Origin: an uncultured Campylobacter sp.
GTDB taxonomy: Bacteria > Campylobacterota > Campylobacteria > Campylobacterales > Campylobacteraceae
DNA: 5,770 bases
Assembly: GCF_937997465.1 (NCBI RefSeq)
Contig: NZ_CALKTQ010000065.1
Span: 1 to 5,770, forward strand
Reading direction: 5' to 3'
Shown here: in pieces, positions 1 to 5,723 of the stretch
Numbering within the stretch: position 1 is the first letter of the stretch
How the letters are laid out: each line of letters starts with the position of its first letter
The notes under the pieces: model-generated
What the model saw: only the letters and a program-made list of their open reading frames with translations
Told to the model about the DNA's origin: nothing
Databases searched by the model: none
Position numbers and translations under genes: made by a program

Positions 1-1
1 A

Positions 2-136
2 TTTGGATTCAAGATTATTCAAATTCGGTTTCGTTGCAAATCTACGGTGAGCGATTTGCACGCGTATTTTGCCGCCTTTGTCAAAAACCGCGCCGAATTT
101 ATAGCCGCGAAAGCAAAAAGCGGTAAAATGCGCTAA
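2..136 (+). CDS. 3' end of an unidentified gene (partial, truncated by window edge)
   Basis: An open frame runs from the left edge to a TAA at 134-136 and gives about 44 residues, ending in VKNRAEFIAAKAKSGKMR. The last 30 residues are helical and basic, with GCC/GCG/AAA-rich codons like those of the genes nearby, which is why I favour this frame. The first 14 residues look less typical. A second plus frame (1-126) is also open and begins IWIQDYSNSVSLQIYG, so the true frame is uncertain and a frameshift near 45-50 cannot be excluded. The stop lies 18 bp before tsaD, so the two genes are probably cotranscribed. I do not recognise the product. Confidence 0.45.
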   Translation, partial: FGFKIIQIRFRCKSTVSDLHAYFAAFVKNRAEFIAAKAKSGKMR

Positions 137-154
137 AAAAGGAAAATCAATAAA

Positions 155-1189
155 ATGAGCGAAAATTTACAACATGGCAGTGCTGGCGGGCTGATTTTGG
201 GTATAGAAAGCAGCTGCGACGATAGCTCGGTGGCGCTACTTGACATCGAGACGCTGGAGCTAAAATTTCACAAAAAAATCTCGCAAGATGCCGAACACTG
301 CGCATTTGGCGGAGTGGTTCCGGAGCTAGCCGCGCGCTTGCATACGGCTGCGCTACCTAAAATTTTAGAGCAGATCAAAGCAGAACTACCCCGCGTAAAA
401 GCCGTCGCCGTCACGAACGAGCCCGGGCTCTCCGTGAGCCTAGTGGGCGGCGTCGCGATGGCAAAGGCGCTCGCCTTGTCGTTGCGCGTGCCGCTAATTG
501 CGGTAAATCACCTCGCGGGGCACGTGTATTCGTTATTTTTGGCGCAGGAAGCGCGGCTGCCTGCGGGCGTACTGCTCGTTAGCGGCGGACATACGATGGT
601 GCTAGATATCGGCGCGGACGGGGCCGTGAGCGTACTAGCCGTGACGATGGACGATAGCTTTGGCGAGAGCTTTGATAAGGTCGCAAAGATGCTGGGGCTC
701 GGCTACCCTGGCGGCGTAGCGGTCGAAAAGGCGGCAAAAAGCGGGCGCGAGAGGTTTAAATTTACCGTGCCGCTGCTGGGCGACGCGCGCACGGCATATA
801 GCTTCTCGGGGCTAAAAAATCAGGTCCGCGTCGAAACCGAAAAACTCGCCGAAAGCAGAAATCTCGGCACGCAGGATGTCGCGGATATCTGCTTTGCTTT
901 TGAAAATACGGCTTGCAAGCACATCTTAAACAAACTAGAAAAGATCTTTGCCCAGCGTAAATTTGAGCGTTTCGGCGTCGTGGGCGGAGCTAGCGCGAAC
1001 CTAAATTTGCGCTCCCGCCTAAAGGCTTTGTGCGAGAAGCACGGCTGCGAGCTCATCTGTGCGCCTCTGGAGTTTTGCTCCGATAATGCCGCGATGATCG
1101 CGCGCGCGGGACGCGAAAAATACCTGCGCGGCGAGTTTGCAGGGCTTGATCTGCAAGCAAGTCCTAGAAGCGAGCTAACGAGGATTTAG
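155..1189 (+). CDS. tsaD: tRNA N6-adenosine threonylcarbamoyltransferase TsaD (Gcp/YgjD/Kae1 family)
   Basis: TsaD transfers the threonylcarbamoyl group from threonylcarbamoyl-AMP to A37 of ANN-decoding tRNAs (t6A) in the cytoplasm, working with TsaB and TsaE. The 344 residues match the usual family length. Visible signatures in order are GIESSCDDSSVAL (16-28), VPELAAR (55-61), the metal-site motif NHLAGH with H119 and H123, VSGGHT (142-147), DDSFGESFDKVAKMLGLGYPGG (166-187, first phosphate/ASKHA region), YSFSGLK (215-221), VVGGASANLNLR (275-286) and SDNAAMIA (309-316), whose D310 is the third metal ligand. DDSFGESFDK in place of the common DDAAGEAFDK fits epsilonproteobacterial homologues as I remember them. 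The ATG at 155 follows AAGGA at 139-143 and leaves about 12 residues before the first motif. The gene probably continues an operon from the left and is closed by a terminator immediately after the stop. Nothing suggests damage. Confidence 0.97.
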   Translation: MSENLQHGSAGGLILGIESSCDDSSVALLDIETLELKFHKKISQDAEHCAFGGVVPELAARLHTAALPKILEQIKAELPRVKAVAVTNEPGLSVSLVGGVAMAKALALSLRVPLIAVNHLAGHVYSLFLAQEARLPAGVLLVSGGHTMVLDIGADGAVSVLAVTMDDSFGESFDKVAKMLGLGYPGGVAVEKAAKSGRERFKFTVPLLGDARTAYSFSGLKNQVRVETEKLAESRNLGTQDVADICFAFENTACKHILNKLEKIFAQRKFERFGVVGGASANLNLRSRLKALCEKHGCELICAPLEFCSDNAAMIARAGREKYLRGEFAGLDLQASPRSELTRI

Positions 1190-1217
1190 ATTTGGCTTTT
1201 GGTCAAATTTGTTTTTT
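1188..1217 (+). terminator. Intrinsic terminator of tsaD
   Basis: A 9-bp stem (1188-1196, AGATTTGGC, with 1202-1210, GTCAAATTT) has two G-U pairs and a 5-nt loop (TTTTG). It is followed by G and then six Ts at 1212-1217. The stem begins within the tsaD TAG codon, so transcription would end almost exactly at the end of the gene. It works only for plus-strand transcripts; the minus strand has no T tract on the relevant side. Confidence 0.6.
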
Positions 1218-1299
1218 AGCTCAAATTCGGCGATTATTACCCCAAATTTAGCTTTTTGTGTCGCTGTTGCGAGCGGGCGAGTATAAAGCGCGGCAAATC

Positions 1300-1335
1300 T
1301 AAATTTGGCGTGATGAGCTAAAAGCGCCAAATTTA
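1300..1335. repeat. Perfect 11-bp inverted repeat between convergent genes
   Basis: TAAATTTGGCG at 1300-1310 is repeated in inverse as CGCCAAATTTA at 1325-1335 around a 14-nt loop. It lies in the 166-bp spacer between the ends of tsaD and the membrane-protein gene (stop at 1356). On the minus strand the hairpin begins about 20 nt after that stop, so it could serve as that gene's 3' end structure. No T run follows on either strand, so it is not a standard intrinsic terminator. The rest of the spacer (1218-1299) shows no gene. Confidence 0.6.
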
Positions 1336-1355
1336 TAGAATCTAAAATTGTTTCG

Positions 1356-1886
1356 CTAAAAAAATACCGCGACAATCGCCGCAAACGCTAAGACTGAATA
1401 AATTAAAATTTTGACTATGCTTGTTTTTGCGCCGGCTTTTCGCTCGTAAAATACGCTTAATTTGTATTCTGAGCTCTTAAGCGTGCGCCATGCTGCAAAA
1501 ATCGCCATCACCAAAAGTAGCGAGCAAAATTCTCGCGACGGCAAGCTTCTAAAATCCTCCAAAAATAAAATGGTCGCAAGAAGCGTCGCCAAGCAAAATA
1601 GCATAAAAAATACCCAGCTCAAAGCGATGAAAAATACGGCGTCCATTTTGCAATCTATGCCGTGATTTTTATATGCTGCGACCCTAAAGCCGATATAAAC
1701 GGCAAGCAATGCGCAAGATAGTATCGTGAGCGGGTTAAATAGCGCAGAAAGCGTCATTTGGCTCATCTCCGCGCCCAAGATAGACGCCATGGGCGCAAAA
1801 GTAACGAAGGCGCAAAAGTAAAAAAGGATAAATAAAATTCTAGCCTGGAAAATGACGCTAAGAACTGATTTTATGATTTTTAACAA
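1356..1886 (-). CDS. Unrecognised integral membrane protein, about five helices (TTG start)
   Basis: This 176-residue protein belongs to no family I can name. Hydrophobic stretches near residues 15-38, 50-71, 82-109, 118-134 and 156-175 suggest about five transmembrane segments. Basic or mixed loops lie between them (RVAAYKNHGIDCK at 68-80 and YERKAGAK at 147-154). There is no obvious signal peptide, catalytic motif or cysteine pair pattern. The start is TTG at 1886-1884, chosen because AAAGGA lies 5 nt upstream and the next in-frame Met is residue 33, beyond the first helix. The gene ends in GTA TTT TTT TAG, a run of seven Ts spanning the stop. It lies 171 bp downstream of cysQ in the same direction and converges on tsaD. 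The opposite-strand open frame at 1462-1665 looks like a shadow of this gene. Confidence 0.75.
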   Translation of the reverse strand: MLKIIKSVLSVIFQARILFILFYFCAFVTFAPMASILGAEMSQMTLSALFNPLTILSCALLAVYIGFRVAAYKNHGIDCKMDAVFFIALSWVFFMLFCLATLLATILFLEDFRSLPSREFCSLLLVMAIFAAWRTLKSSEYKLSVFYERKAGAKTSIVKILIYSVLAFAAIVAVFF

Positions 1887-1897
1887 TTGTTTCCTTT
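1884..1897 (-). promoter_or_regulatory. Shine-Dalgarno that fixes the TTG start of the membrane protein
   Basis: On the minus strand AAAGGA (1897-1892) is separated by AACAA from TTG (1886-1884). The strong site at ideal spacing, and the absence of a suitable ATG or GTG, support the rare start codon. Confidence 0.65.
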
Positions 1898-2057
1898 AAA
1901 CGTTTGGCGACTTAGGGCTTGAAATTTGACTACGATTTTAGCTAAATTTTAAATGAAATTTATAGATTCTCGTCTAGCAGGTCTTAAATTTGGCGTTGCT
2001 ATATAATGTATTTACTTGAGCCGTTTAAATTTGAAATGCGGCGAGTCGCCTTTTGGT
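1887..2057. other. Spacer between cysQ and the membrane-protein gene
   Basis: This AT-rich 171-bp spacer carries several AAATTT words. Possible minus-strand -10 boxes for the membrane-protein gene are TATAAA at 1964-1959 (leader of about 65 nt) and TATATA near 2005-2000; neither has a -35 match, so I cannot choose. A plus-strand TATAAT lies at 2002-2007. A short self-complementary element, GGCGA-G-TCGCC, lies at 2040-2050 just after the cysQ stop. It is too small to be a convincing terminator. No coding frame is supported. Confidence 0.4.
1985..1995 (+). repeat. Third copy of the spacer 11-mer TAAATTTGGCG
   Basis: It is identical to 1300-1310 and to the reverse complement of 1325-1335 and 3194-3204. 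It lies in the cysQ/membrane-protein spacer, 6 bp before a plus-strand TATAAT. Confidence 0.6.
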
Positions 2058-2930
2058 TTATAAATTTAGCTCTTTTATCGCTCGTAAAATTTCATCCTTG
2101 CGGCCTAAAAAATCCTTTGCGATGACGATAAACTCGTTATTTTTTAGCGAGGCTGCGTCGTAGATCGGCGCTTTTAGCGTCGCTAGATCGAGCATCTTTG
2201 CTCCCGCGCCCGCGGCGACCATCTCGCCAGCAGCGTTGTCCCAGATAGAGCTTGGCGAGTAGCGCATATAGGCACCCGCGAGATTTTCGGCGATGCGGCA
2301 GTATTTGATCGCCGAGCTTAGTCGAGCGATGTCCAAATTTAGCGCGCTTGCGAGCTTGCCGGCCGTTACGTTTTTGCCGCGTTTGCCGCTGATTATCGTT
2401 TGCGGTGCATGCTCTTTTGCGGCTAGAGCTTGCGGGATAAACGCGCCGTTTTTATAGAGCTCTTTTTGCGTTCGTCCGCCCTTTGCTGCGCTATAAATTT
2501 CGCCGGTAACGGGCACGTAGATGACGCCAAGAATCGGGCGACCGTCTTCTATGAGCGCGATGCAGACGCAAAACTCGCCGCTGCCCTCGATAAAATCCTT
2601 CGTGCCGTCTAGCGGATCGATGAGCCAAAACGTCCGCGTGGACTCGCTCAAAATCTTTTCCTCCGAGCAGATCGGGATTTGCGAGCTTTTTAGCGTTTCA
2701 AATATCGCCGCATTTGCCGCAAGATCGGCTGAGGTCACGGGCGAATGATCGGTTTTTAAATTTACCTCGAAATCCCAGCGGTTTTTACTGCATGCGCTTT
2801 CGCTCAGGGTCGAACGAGCCGCTAAAACCTCGTCGTCAAAGCCTTTGTGGGCGTAAAATTTCATTATCTCGTCGCCTGCTTTGATGGTTGCAAGCTTGGC
2901 CAAATGTAATAATTCGTTTAAATTTTGCAT
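2058..2930 (-). CDS. cysQ: 3'(2'),5'-bisphosphate nucleotidase CysQ (inositol monophosphatase superfamily)
   Basis: CysQ hydrolyses 3'-phosphoadenosine 5'-phosphate (PAP), the by-product of PAPS use in sulfate assimilation, to AMP and phosphate; the family needs Mg2+ and is inhibited by Li+. Signatures are HSPVTSAD (62-69), CSEEK (88-92) with metal ligands E90 and E91, DPLDGTKDFIEGSGEF (105-120) with D105 and D108, PILGVIYVPVTGEIYSA (132-148), and IWDNAAGEMVAAGAGAK (229-245) with D231. The DPLDGTKDF form points to CysQ rather than to inositol monophosphatases proper. At 290 residues it is longer than E. coli CysQ (about 246). Much of the excess is a stretch at about 30-52 before the SPVT motif. 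The ATG at 2930 is the first start codon after an upstream in-frame TAG, but its ribosome site is weak (AAGAAA). It lies downstream of gltA across a 277-bp spacer, an order I recall from C. jejuni. The subfamily substrate could still differ. Confidence 0.9.
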   Translation of the reverse strand: MQNLNELLHLAKLATIKAGDEIMKFYAHKGFDDEVLAARSTLSESACSKNRWDFEVNLKTDHSPVTSADLAANAAIFETLKSSQIPICSEEKILSESTRTFWLIDPLDGTKDFIEGSGEFCVCIALIEDGRPILGVIYVPVTGEIYSAAKGGRTQKELYKNGAFIPQALAAKEHAPQTIISGKRGKNVTAGKLASALNLDIARLSSAIKYCRIAENLAGAYMRYSPSSIWDNAAGEMVAAGAGAKMLDLATLKAPIYDAASLKNNEFIVIAKDFLGRKDEILRAIKELNL

Positions 2931-3175
2931 TTTGGTTTCTTTTTTAGCGGCTCGTCTTTTGAGCGCTTTTTGTGGAGTTTGCCAAAATTTTGCTCGGCAG
3001 ACTACATGTCTAGCCTACGCAAAATTTTCGCTGCACAACCCCAAAAATCACCTCAAAATACTTCGCCTTGTCGTTTTGTGTTCAAATTTAAAGTCAAATT
3101 TGCGAATTTGAGTTGCCCAGACCCGCACTTTGAAAATATAAATTTTACTTTAACTTAAATAGTTAAGGCGACGTA

Positions 3176-3198
3176 TGGCGGAAAAAGACAAGCCGCCA
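3176..3198 (-). terminator. Hairpin just after gltA, possible transcript end
   Basis: On the minus strand TGGCGG (3198-3193) pairs with CCGCCA (3181-3176) around an 11-nt loop rich in T. The hairpin starts about 10 nt after the gltA TAA. A T tract is inside the loop rather than after the stem, so this is not a classical intrinsic terminator. It could be a 3' stabiliser or processing site. A weaker AT stem at 3150-3166, followed on the minus strand by AT-rich DNA, lies just downstream. Confidence 0.3.
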
Positions 3199-3204
3199 AA
3201 TTTA
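3194..3204 (-). repeat. Fourth copy of the spacer 11-mer
   Basis: CGCCAAATTTA on the plus strand reads TAAATTTGGCG on the minus strand. It lies 3 nt after the gltA stop and overlaps the left arm of the post-gltA hairpin. Confidence 0.6.
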
Positions 3205-3207
3205 AAA

Positions 3208-4482
3208 TTATTTCGGCGTTCTGTTTGTCTCGCCCACGTACAGTTGTCTTGGACGGACTATCTTGATACTCTCCTGTTCTTTTAGCTCTATCCACTGGCT
3301 GATCCAGCCCGGGATCCTGCCGATGACGAAAATAACCGCAAACATATCGTTTGGTATGCTAAGAGCTTTTAAAATCAGTCCCGAGTAAAAATCGACGTTC
3401 GGGTAGAGGTTGCGCGAGATGAAATATTCGTCGTTTAGCGCAATCTCCTCGATCTTTTTGGCAATTTTTAGAAGCTCGGTGTTTATGCCGATCTCGTCAA
3501 ACAGCTGGTCGCACATAGATTTTAGCACCTTTGCACGCGGATCGAAGTTTTTATACACGCGGTGACCAAAGCCCATCAGCCTAAACGGATCGTTTTTGTC
3601 CTTGGCGCGGGCGATGTATTTATCTACGTTTTCTACCGAGCCGATCTGCTCTAGCTGGCGGATGACGCCCTCGTTTGCGCCGCCGTGAGCCCAGCCCCAT
3701 AGCGCTCCGATACCCGCAGCGATACACGCATACGGGTGCGCGTGAGTCGAGCCCACCGTGCGCACGGTCGTCGTGGAGGCGTTTTGCTCGTGATCGGCGT
3801 GCAGCATAAAGACCGTATCAAGCGCCTTGACCTCGATCGGGCGCAAATTTACGTGCTCGTACGGGTAGCTCCTCATCATGTAGAGGAAATTTTCCGTAAA
3901 GCCACGGTCTAAATTTGGATAAATGATCGGCAGGCCGCGCGAAAATCTATAAGAAAATGCCGCTATGGTCGGGATTTTGGCGATTATTCGCATCGCCATC
4001 TCGTGATACTCCTCGGGCTTATCCATGTTTAGGTGATCAAAGTAAAACGCAGAAAGCGCCGATACCGCTGCCTGCAAAATCGCCATCGGATGCGCCTTAT
4101 CCGGGAAAGCGTCGAAAATTTTCATCATGCCCTCGTGAATGAAGCTGCGTTTTTTAAGCTCAAGTTTAAATTCGTCGTATTGCTTTTTGTTCGGCAGCTC
4201 TTTATTTAGCAGCAGATACGCCACGTCGATGAAGGTTTTATTTTCCGCTAGATACGCGATGTCGTAGCCGCGGTACATCAGCTCGCCTTTTAACCCGTCG
4301 ATATAAGTGATGCTAGATCGGCACATCGCCGTCGAGGTATATCCGCGGTCAAACGTAAACATCCCCGTATCGCTAAAAAAGGTCGAGATGTCGATGACGT
4401 CGGGCCCCATGGTGCCATGAAGTATCGGAAAGTCGTAGCTTTTGCCGTTTCTGTTGTCTGTTAGCGTAACCGTATCGCTCAT
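3208..4482 (-). CDS. gltA: Citrate synthase, hexameric Gram-negative type
   Basis: GltA condenses oxaloacetate and acetyl-CoA to citrate, the entry step of the citric acid cycle, in the cytoplasm. The 424 residues are close to E. coli GltA (427), and the N-terminal domain of the hexameric type is present (GTMGPDVIDIS at 23-33, FTFDRGYTSTA at 42-52). Catalytic and substrate residues are intact: HADHEQNAS (228-236) with oxaloacetate-binding H231, WAHGGANE (264-271) with catalytic H266, MGFGHRVYKNFDPRA (303-317) with H307, PNVDFYSG (361-368) with D364, and VRPRQLY (409-415). AHGGAN is preceded by Trp where E. coli has Pro. The position matching E. coli Cys206, part of the NADH site, is Tyr here. 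The ATG overlaps the antiporter TGA and has AAAGGAG 5 nt upstream. Transcription probably comes from the antiporter promoter unless there is an internal one. Confidence 0.97.
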   Translation of the reverse strand: MSDTVTLTDNRNGKSYDFPILHGTMGPDVIDISTFFSDTGMFTFDRGYTSTAMCRSSITYIDGLKGELMYRGYDIAYLAENKTFIDVAYLLLNKELPNKKQYDEFKLELKKRSFIHEGMMKIFDAFPDKAHPMAILQAAVSALSAFYFDHLNMDKPEEYHEMAMRIIAKIPTIAAFSYRFSRGLPIIYPNLDRGFTENFLYMMRSYPYEHVNLRPIEVKALDTVFMLHADHEQNASTTTVRTVGSTHAHPYACIAAGIGALWGWAHGGANEGVIRQLEQIGSVENVDKYIARAKDKNDPFRLMGFGHRVYKNFDPRAKVLKSMCDQLFDEIGINTELLKIAKKIEEIALNDEYFISRNLYPNVDFYSGLILKALSIPNDMFAVIFVIGRIPGWISQWIELKEQESIKIVRPRQLYVGETNRTPK

Positions 4483-5651
4483 TTTGGCTCCTTTTGCAAA
4501 TTTTTATTTTCGTAGCTCATTAGGATTTTGATACAAATCGTTACTATTATAGCCTGAGTTAGGCTCGCTAGTATGAAAGAGAAGTAAAAATTTTCATTTA
4601 TACCGCCTGATTTGTAGGCTATGGTAGCAACCGCGATAAGAAGCGTTAGTGGCATCGAGTGCGAGAGCGCAAAAAGCACGGTGTTTTTTAGCCCGAGGAT
4701 GTTTAAAAACACCGTGCTAGCAGCGAGTCTAAAGCCTATCATGACGCCCGTTATCAGCGCTGCGTCGCGCACAACTCCGTCTATCATAAAGGCGTTAAGC
4801 TTAAACGTCGAGCCTATGTGGACGAAAAATGTCGGCACCAAAAAGCCAAAGCCAAAGCTAGCAAGCTTGTGCGGCAGGTCTTTTTTGTGATCGAAAAATG
4901 TCGCTATAAAGGTGCCTGCTACAAACGCGCCGAAAGCTATCTCTAAATTTAAATAAAGCATAAGCGCGATGATGCCAAAAAACAGCGCCATACACAGGCG
5001 GATGTCTTTTTCGGAGTTGTCGTAGTGGGGCATCAGGATGACGCGCAGCTGCGGATACCACCAAAACAGCACATTTAGCGTCTTGTACCCGATCACCGCC
5101 GCGGCTAAAAATCCGCTCAGATATATGATCGAAAACGCCAGTTCGCTACCCGCGCCAAATTTCATATACGCGCCGACGAAGGTTAGTAGCGTGATGCTCA
5201 CGACCTCGCCGATCGAGCCGATGAGCATGCCGATATTTAGCCACGCCTCGTTTTTGCCGTACTCCTTAAACAGCGTAAATATCATACCCACGGCCATCAG
5301 CGGCATGATGAGGATAAAAAGGCGGTTTAGATCAAACGAAAACGTCAGCAGCGCCGAGAGTAGGTAGAGTATCGCCAGATAGACGACGCCCGTTTTTAGG
5401 ATCTTTTTATCTATCGTGAAAAATAGCTTGAGATCGACCTCCGTGCCCGCTAAAAACATGAGGTAGAAAAAGCCGACTTCGCTCACGATTTTAAACATTT
5501 CGTTGTGCCCGATAAAGCCCAAATACCCGGCTACCGAACCCAAAATAATCTCCACCGGCGCGATAGGGATGCGTAAAATTTTAGAAAAATACGGCGACGT
5601 AAAGATGATAAAAGCTAGCGCGATGAGGATATTTAGCCCGTTTGCCTGCAA
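4479..5651 (-). CDS. Cation:proton antiporter, CPA2 (KefB/NapA-like) membrane domain only (TTG start)
   Basis: This 390-residue protein is almost wholly hydrophobic with about 11-13 helices and fits the Na+/H+ exchanger domain of the CPA2 superfamily. It would exchange Na+ or K+ for H+ across the inner membrane. Landmarks are ILGSVAGYLGFIG (36-48), EVGFFYLMFLAGTEVDLK (58-75, the conserved ELGLxxLLFLxGLE helix), IGSIGEVVSITLLTF (144-158, TM5), LEIAFGAFVAGTFIA (236-250) and FLVPTFFVHIGSTF (270-283). In TM5 the pair that is Asp-Asp in NapA appears to be G148-E149. There is no C-terminal TrkA-N/RCK domain; the tail is only MSYENKNLQKEPK. The start is TTG at 5651-5649, supported by AAAGGA 5 nt upstream, an in-frame upstream TAG and no nearby ATG or GTG. 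It overlaps gltA by 4 bp. The ion transported cannot be read from the sequence. Confidence 0.88.
   Translation of the reverse strand: MQANGLNILIALAFIIFTSPYFSKILRIPIAPVEIILGSVAGYLGFIGHNEMFKIVSEVGFFYLMFLAGTEVDLKLFFTIDKKILKTGVVYLAILYLLSALLTFSFDLNRLFILIMPLMAVGMIFTLFKEYGKNEAWLNIGMLIGSIGEVVSITLLTFVGAYMKFGAGSELAFSIIYLSGFLAAAVIGYKTLNVLFWWYPQLRVILMPHYDNSEKDIRLCMALFFGIIALMLYLNLEIAFGAFVAGTFIATFFDHKKDLPHKLASFGFGFLVPTFFVHIGSTFKLNAFMIDGVVRDAALITGVMIGFRLAASTVFLNILGLKNTVLFALSHSMPLTLLIAVATIAYKSGGINENFYFSFILASLTQAIIVTICIKILMSYENKNLQKEPK
4480..4494 (-). promoter_or_regulatory. gltA ribosome site inside the antiporter 3' end, with ATGA overlap
   Basis: AAAGGAG (4494-4488) lies within the antiporter's last codons, 5 nt before the gltA ATG (4482-4480). 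The antiporter TGA occupies 4481-4479. This layout favours reinitiation by terminating ribosomes, although the strong site could also recruit ribosomes on its own. Confidence 0.8.
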
Positions 5652-5662
5652 GAAAGTCCTTT
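5649..5662 (-). promoter_or_regulatory. Shine-Dalgarno that fixes the TTG start of the antiporter
   Basis: On the minus strand AAAGGA (5662-5657) precedes TTG (5651-5649) with a 5-nt spacer, CTTTC. The protein then opens with a short polar stretch and the first helix, as expected for this family. Confidence 0.7.
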
Positions 5663-5673
5663 GTAAATGGGGG

Positions 5674-5679
5674 ATTATA
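5674..5679 (-). promoter_or_regulatory. Consensus -10 box (TATAAT) for antiporter-gltA
   Basis: TATAAT reads on the minus strand from 5679 to 5674. A start about 7 nt downstream gives a leader of roughly 16 nt containing the ribosome site. There is no TTGACA at the -35 position, which is normal for Campylobacter sigma-70 promoters. An A-rich stretch lies upstream. Confidence 0.6.
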
Positions 5680-5723
5680 GCCTAAGGTTTTTTATTCTTT
5701 GATAAATTTGACCCGCTTAGGCT
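5679..5723. promoter_or_regulatory. Inverted repeat around the antiporter promoter, candidate operator
   Basis: AGCCTAAG at 5679-5686 is matched perfectly by CTTAGGCT at 5716-5723, with 29 bp between the arms and 37 bp between their centres. One arm shares its outermost base with the -10 box, and the interval covers the -35 region. The arrangement would suit a repressor that binds both half-sites, but no regulator is identifiable here. Confidence 0.4.

Larger units (their letters stand above)
2931..3207. other. Spacer between gltA and cysQ with hairpins, no gene supported
   Basis: This 277-bp stretch carries plus-strand open frames (for example 2925-3158), but they lack ribosome sites and recognisable protein sequence. 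It must hold the cysQ promoter unless cysQ is read through from gltA, yet I see no clear TATAAT on the minus strand. It contains an AAAATTTT-centred 10-bp palindrome at 2983-2992, a hairpin at 3094-3111 (TCAAATT / AATTTGA, 4-nt loop), another at 3150-3166 (TTAACT / AGTTAA, 5-nt loop), and the GC-rich hairpin listed separately next to gltA. Confidence 0.5.

Noticed and set aside
1358..1364. A7/T7 run at the 3' end of the membrane-protein gene as a contingency locus
   Set aside because: Slippage there would change only the last few residues, and runs of seven are common in this genome type.
1175..1384. A 69-codon minus-strand frame spanning the convergent spacer and the tsaD end
   Set aside because: It covers the tsaD terminator and inverted repeat, has repetitive AAATTT-derived residues, and overlaps the real end of the membrane-protein gene.
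2040..2050. GGCGAGTCGCC as the cysQ terminator
   Set aside because: The stem is only 4-5 bp with a minimal loop, and no T tract follows on the minus strand.
2881..3158. Overlapping plus-strand open frames of 76 and 77 codons across the cysQ start and the gltA-cysQ spacer
   Set aside because: They lack ribosome sites and protein-like composition, and one runs antisense into the cysQ N-terminus. Low stop density in this spacer explains them.
5038..5367. A 109-codon plus-strand frame antisense to the antiporter
   Set aside because: It is a shadow of a GC-rich membrane-protein gene, with no ribosome site and no recognisable domain, while the minus strand is clearly the coding strand.
5669..5673. 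G5 tract in the antiporter leader as a phase-variation site
   Set aside because: Campylobacter phase-variable G tracts are usually eight or more; five is too short to slip often.
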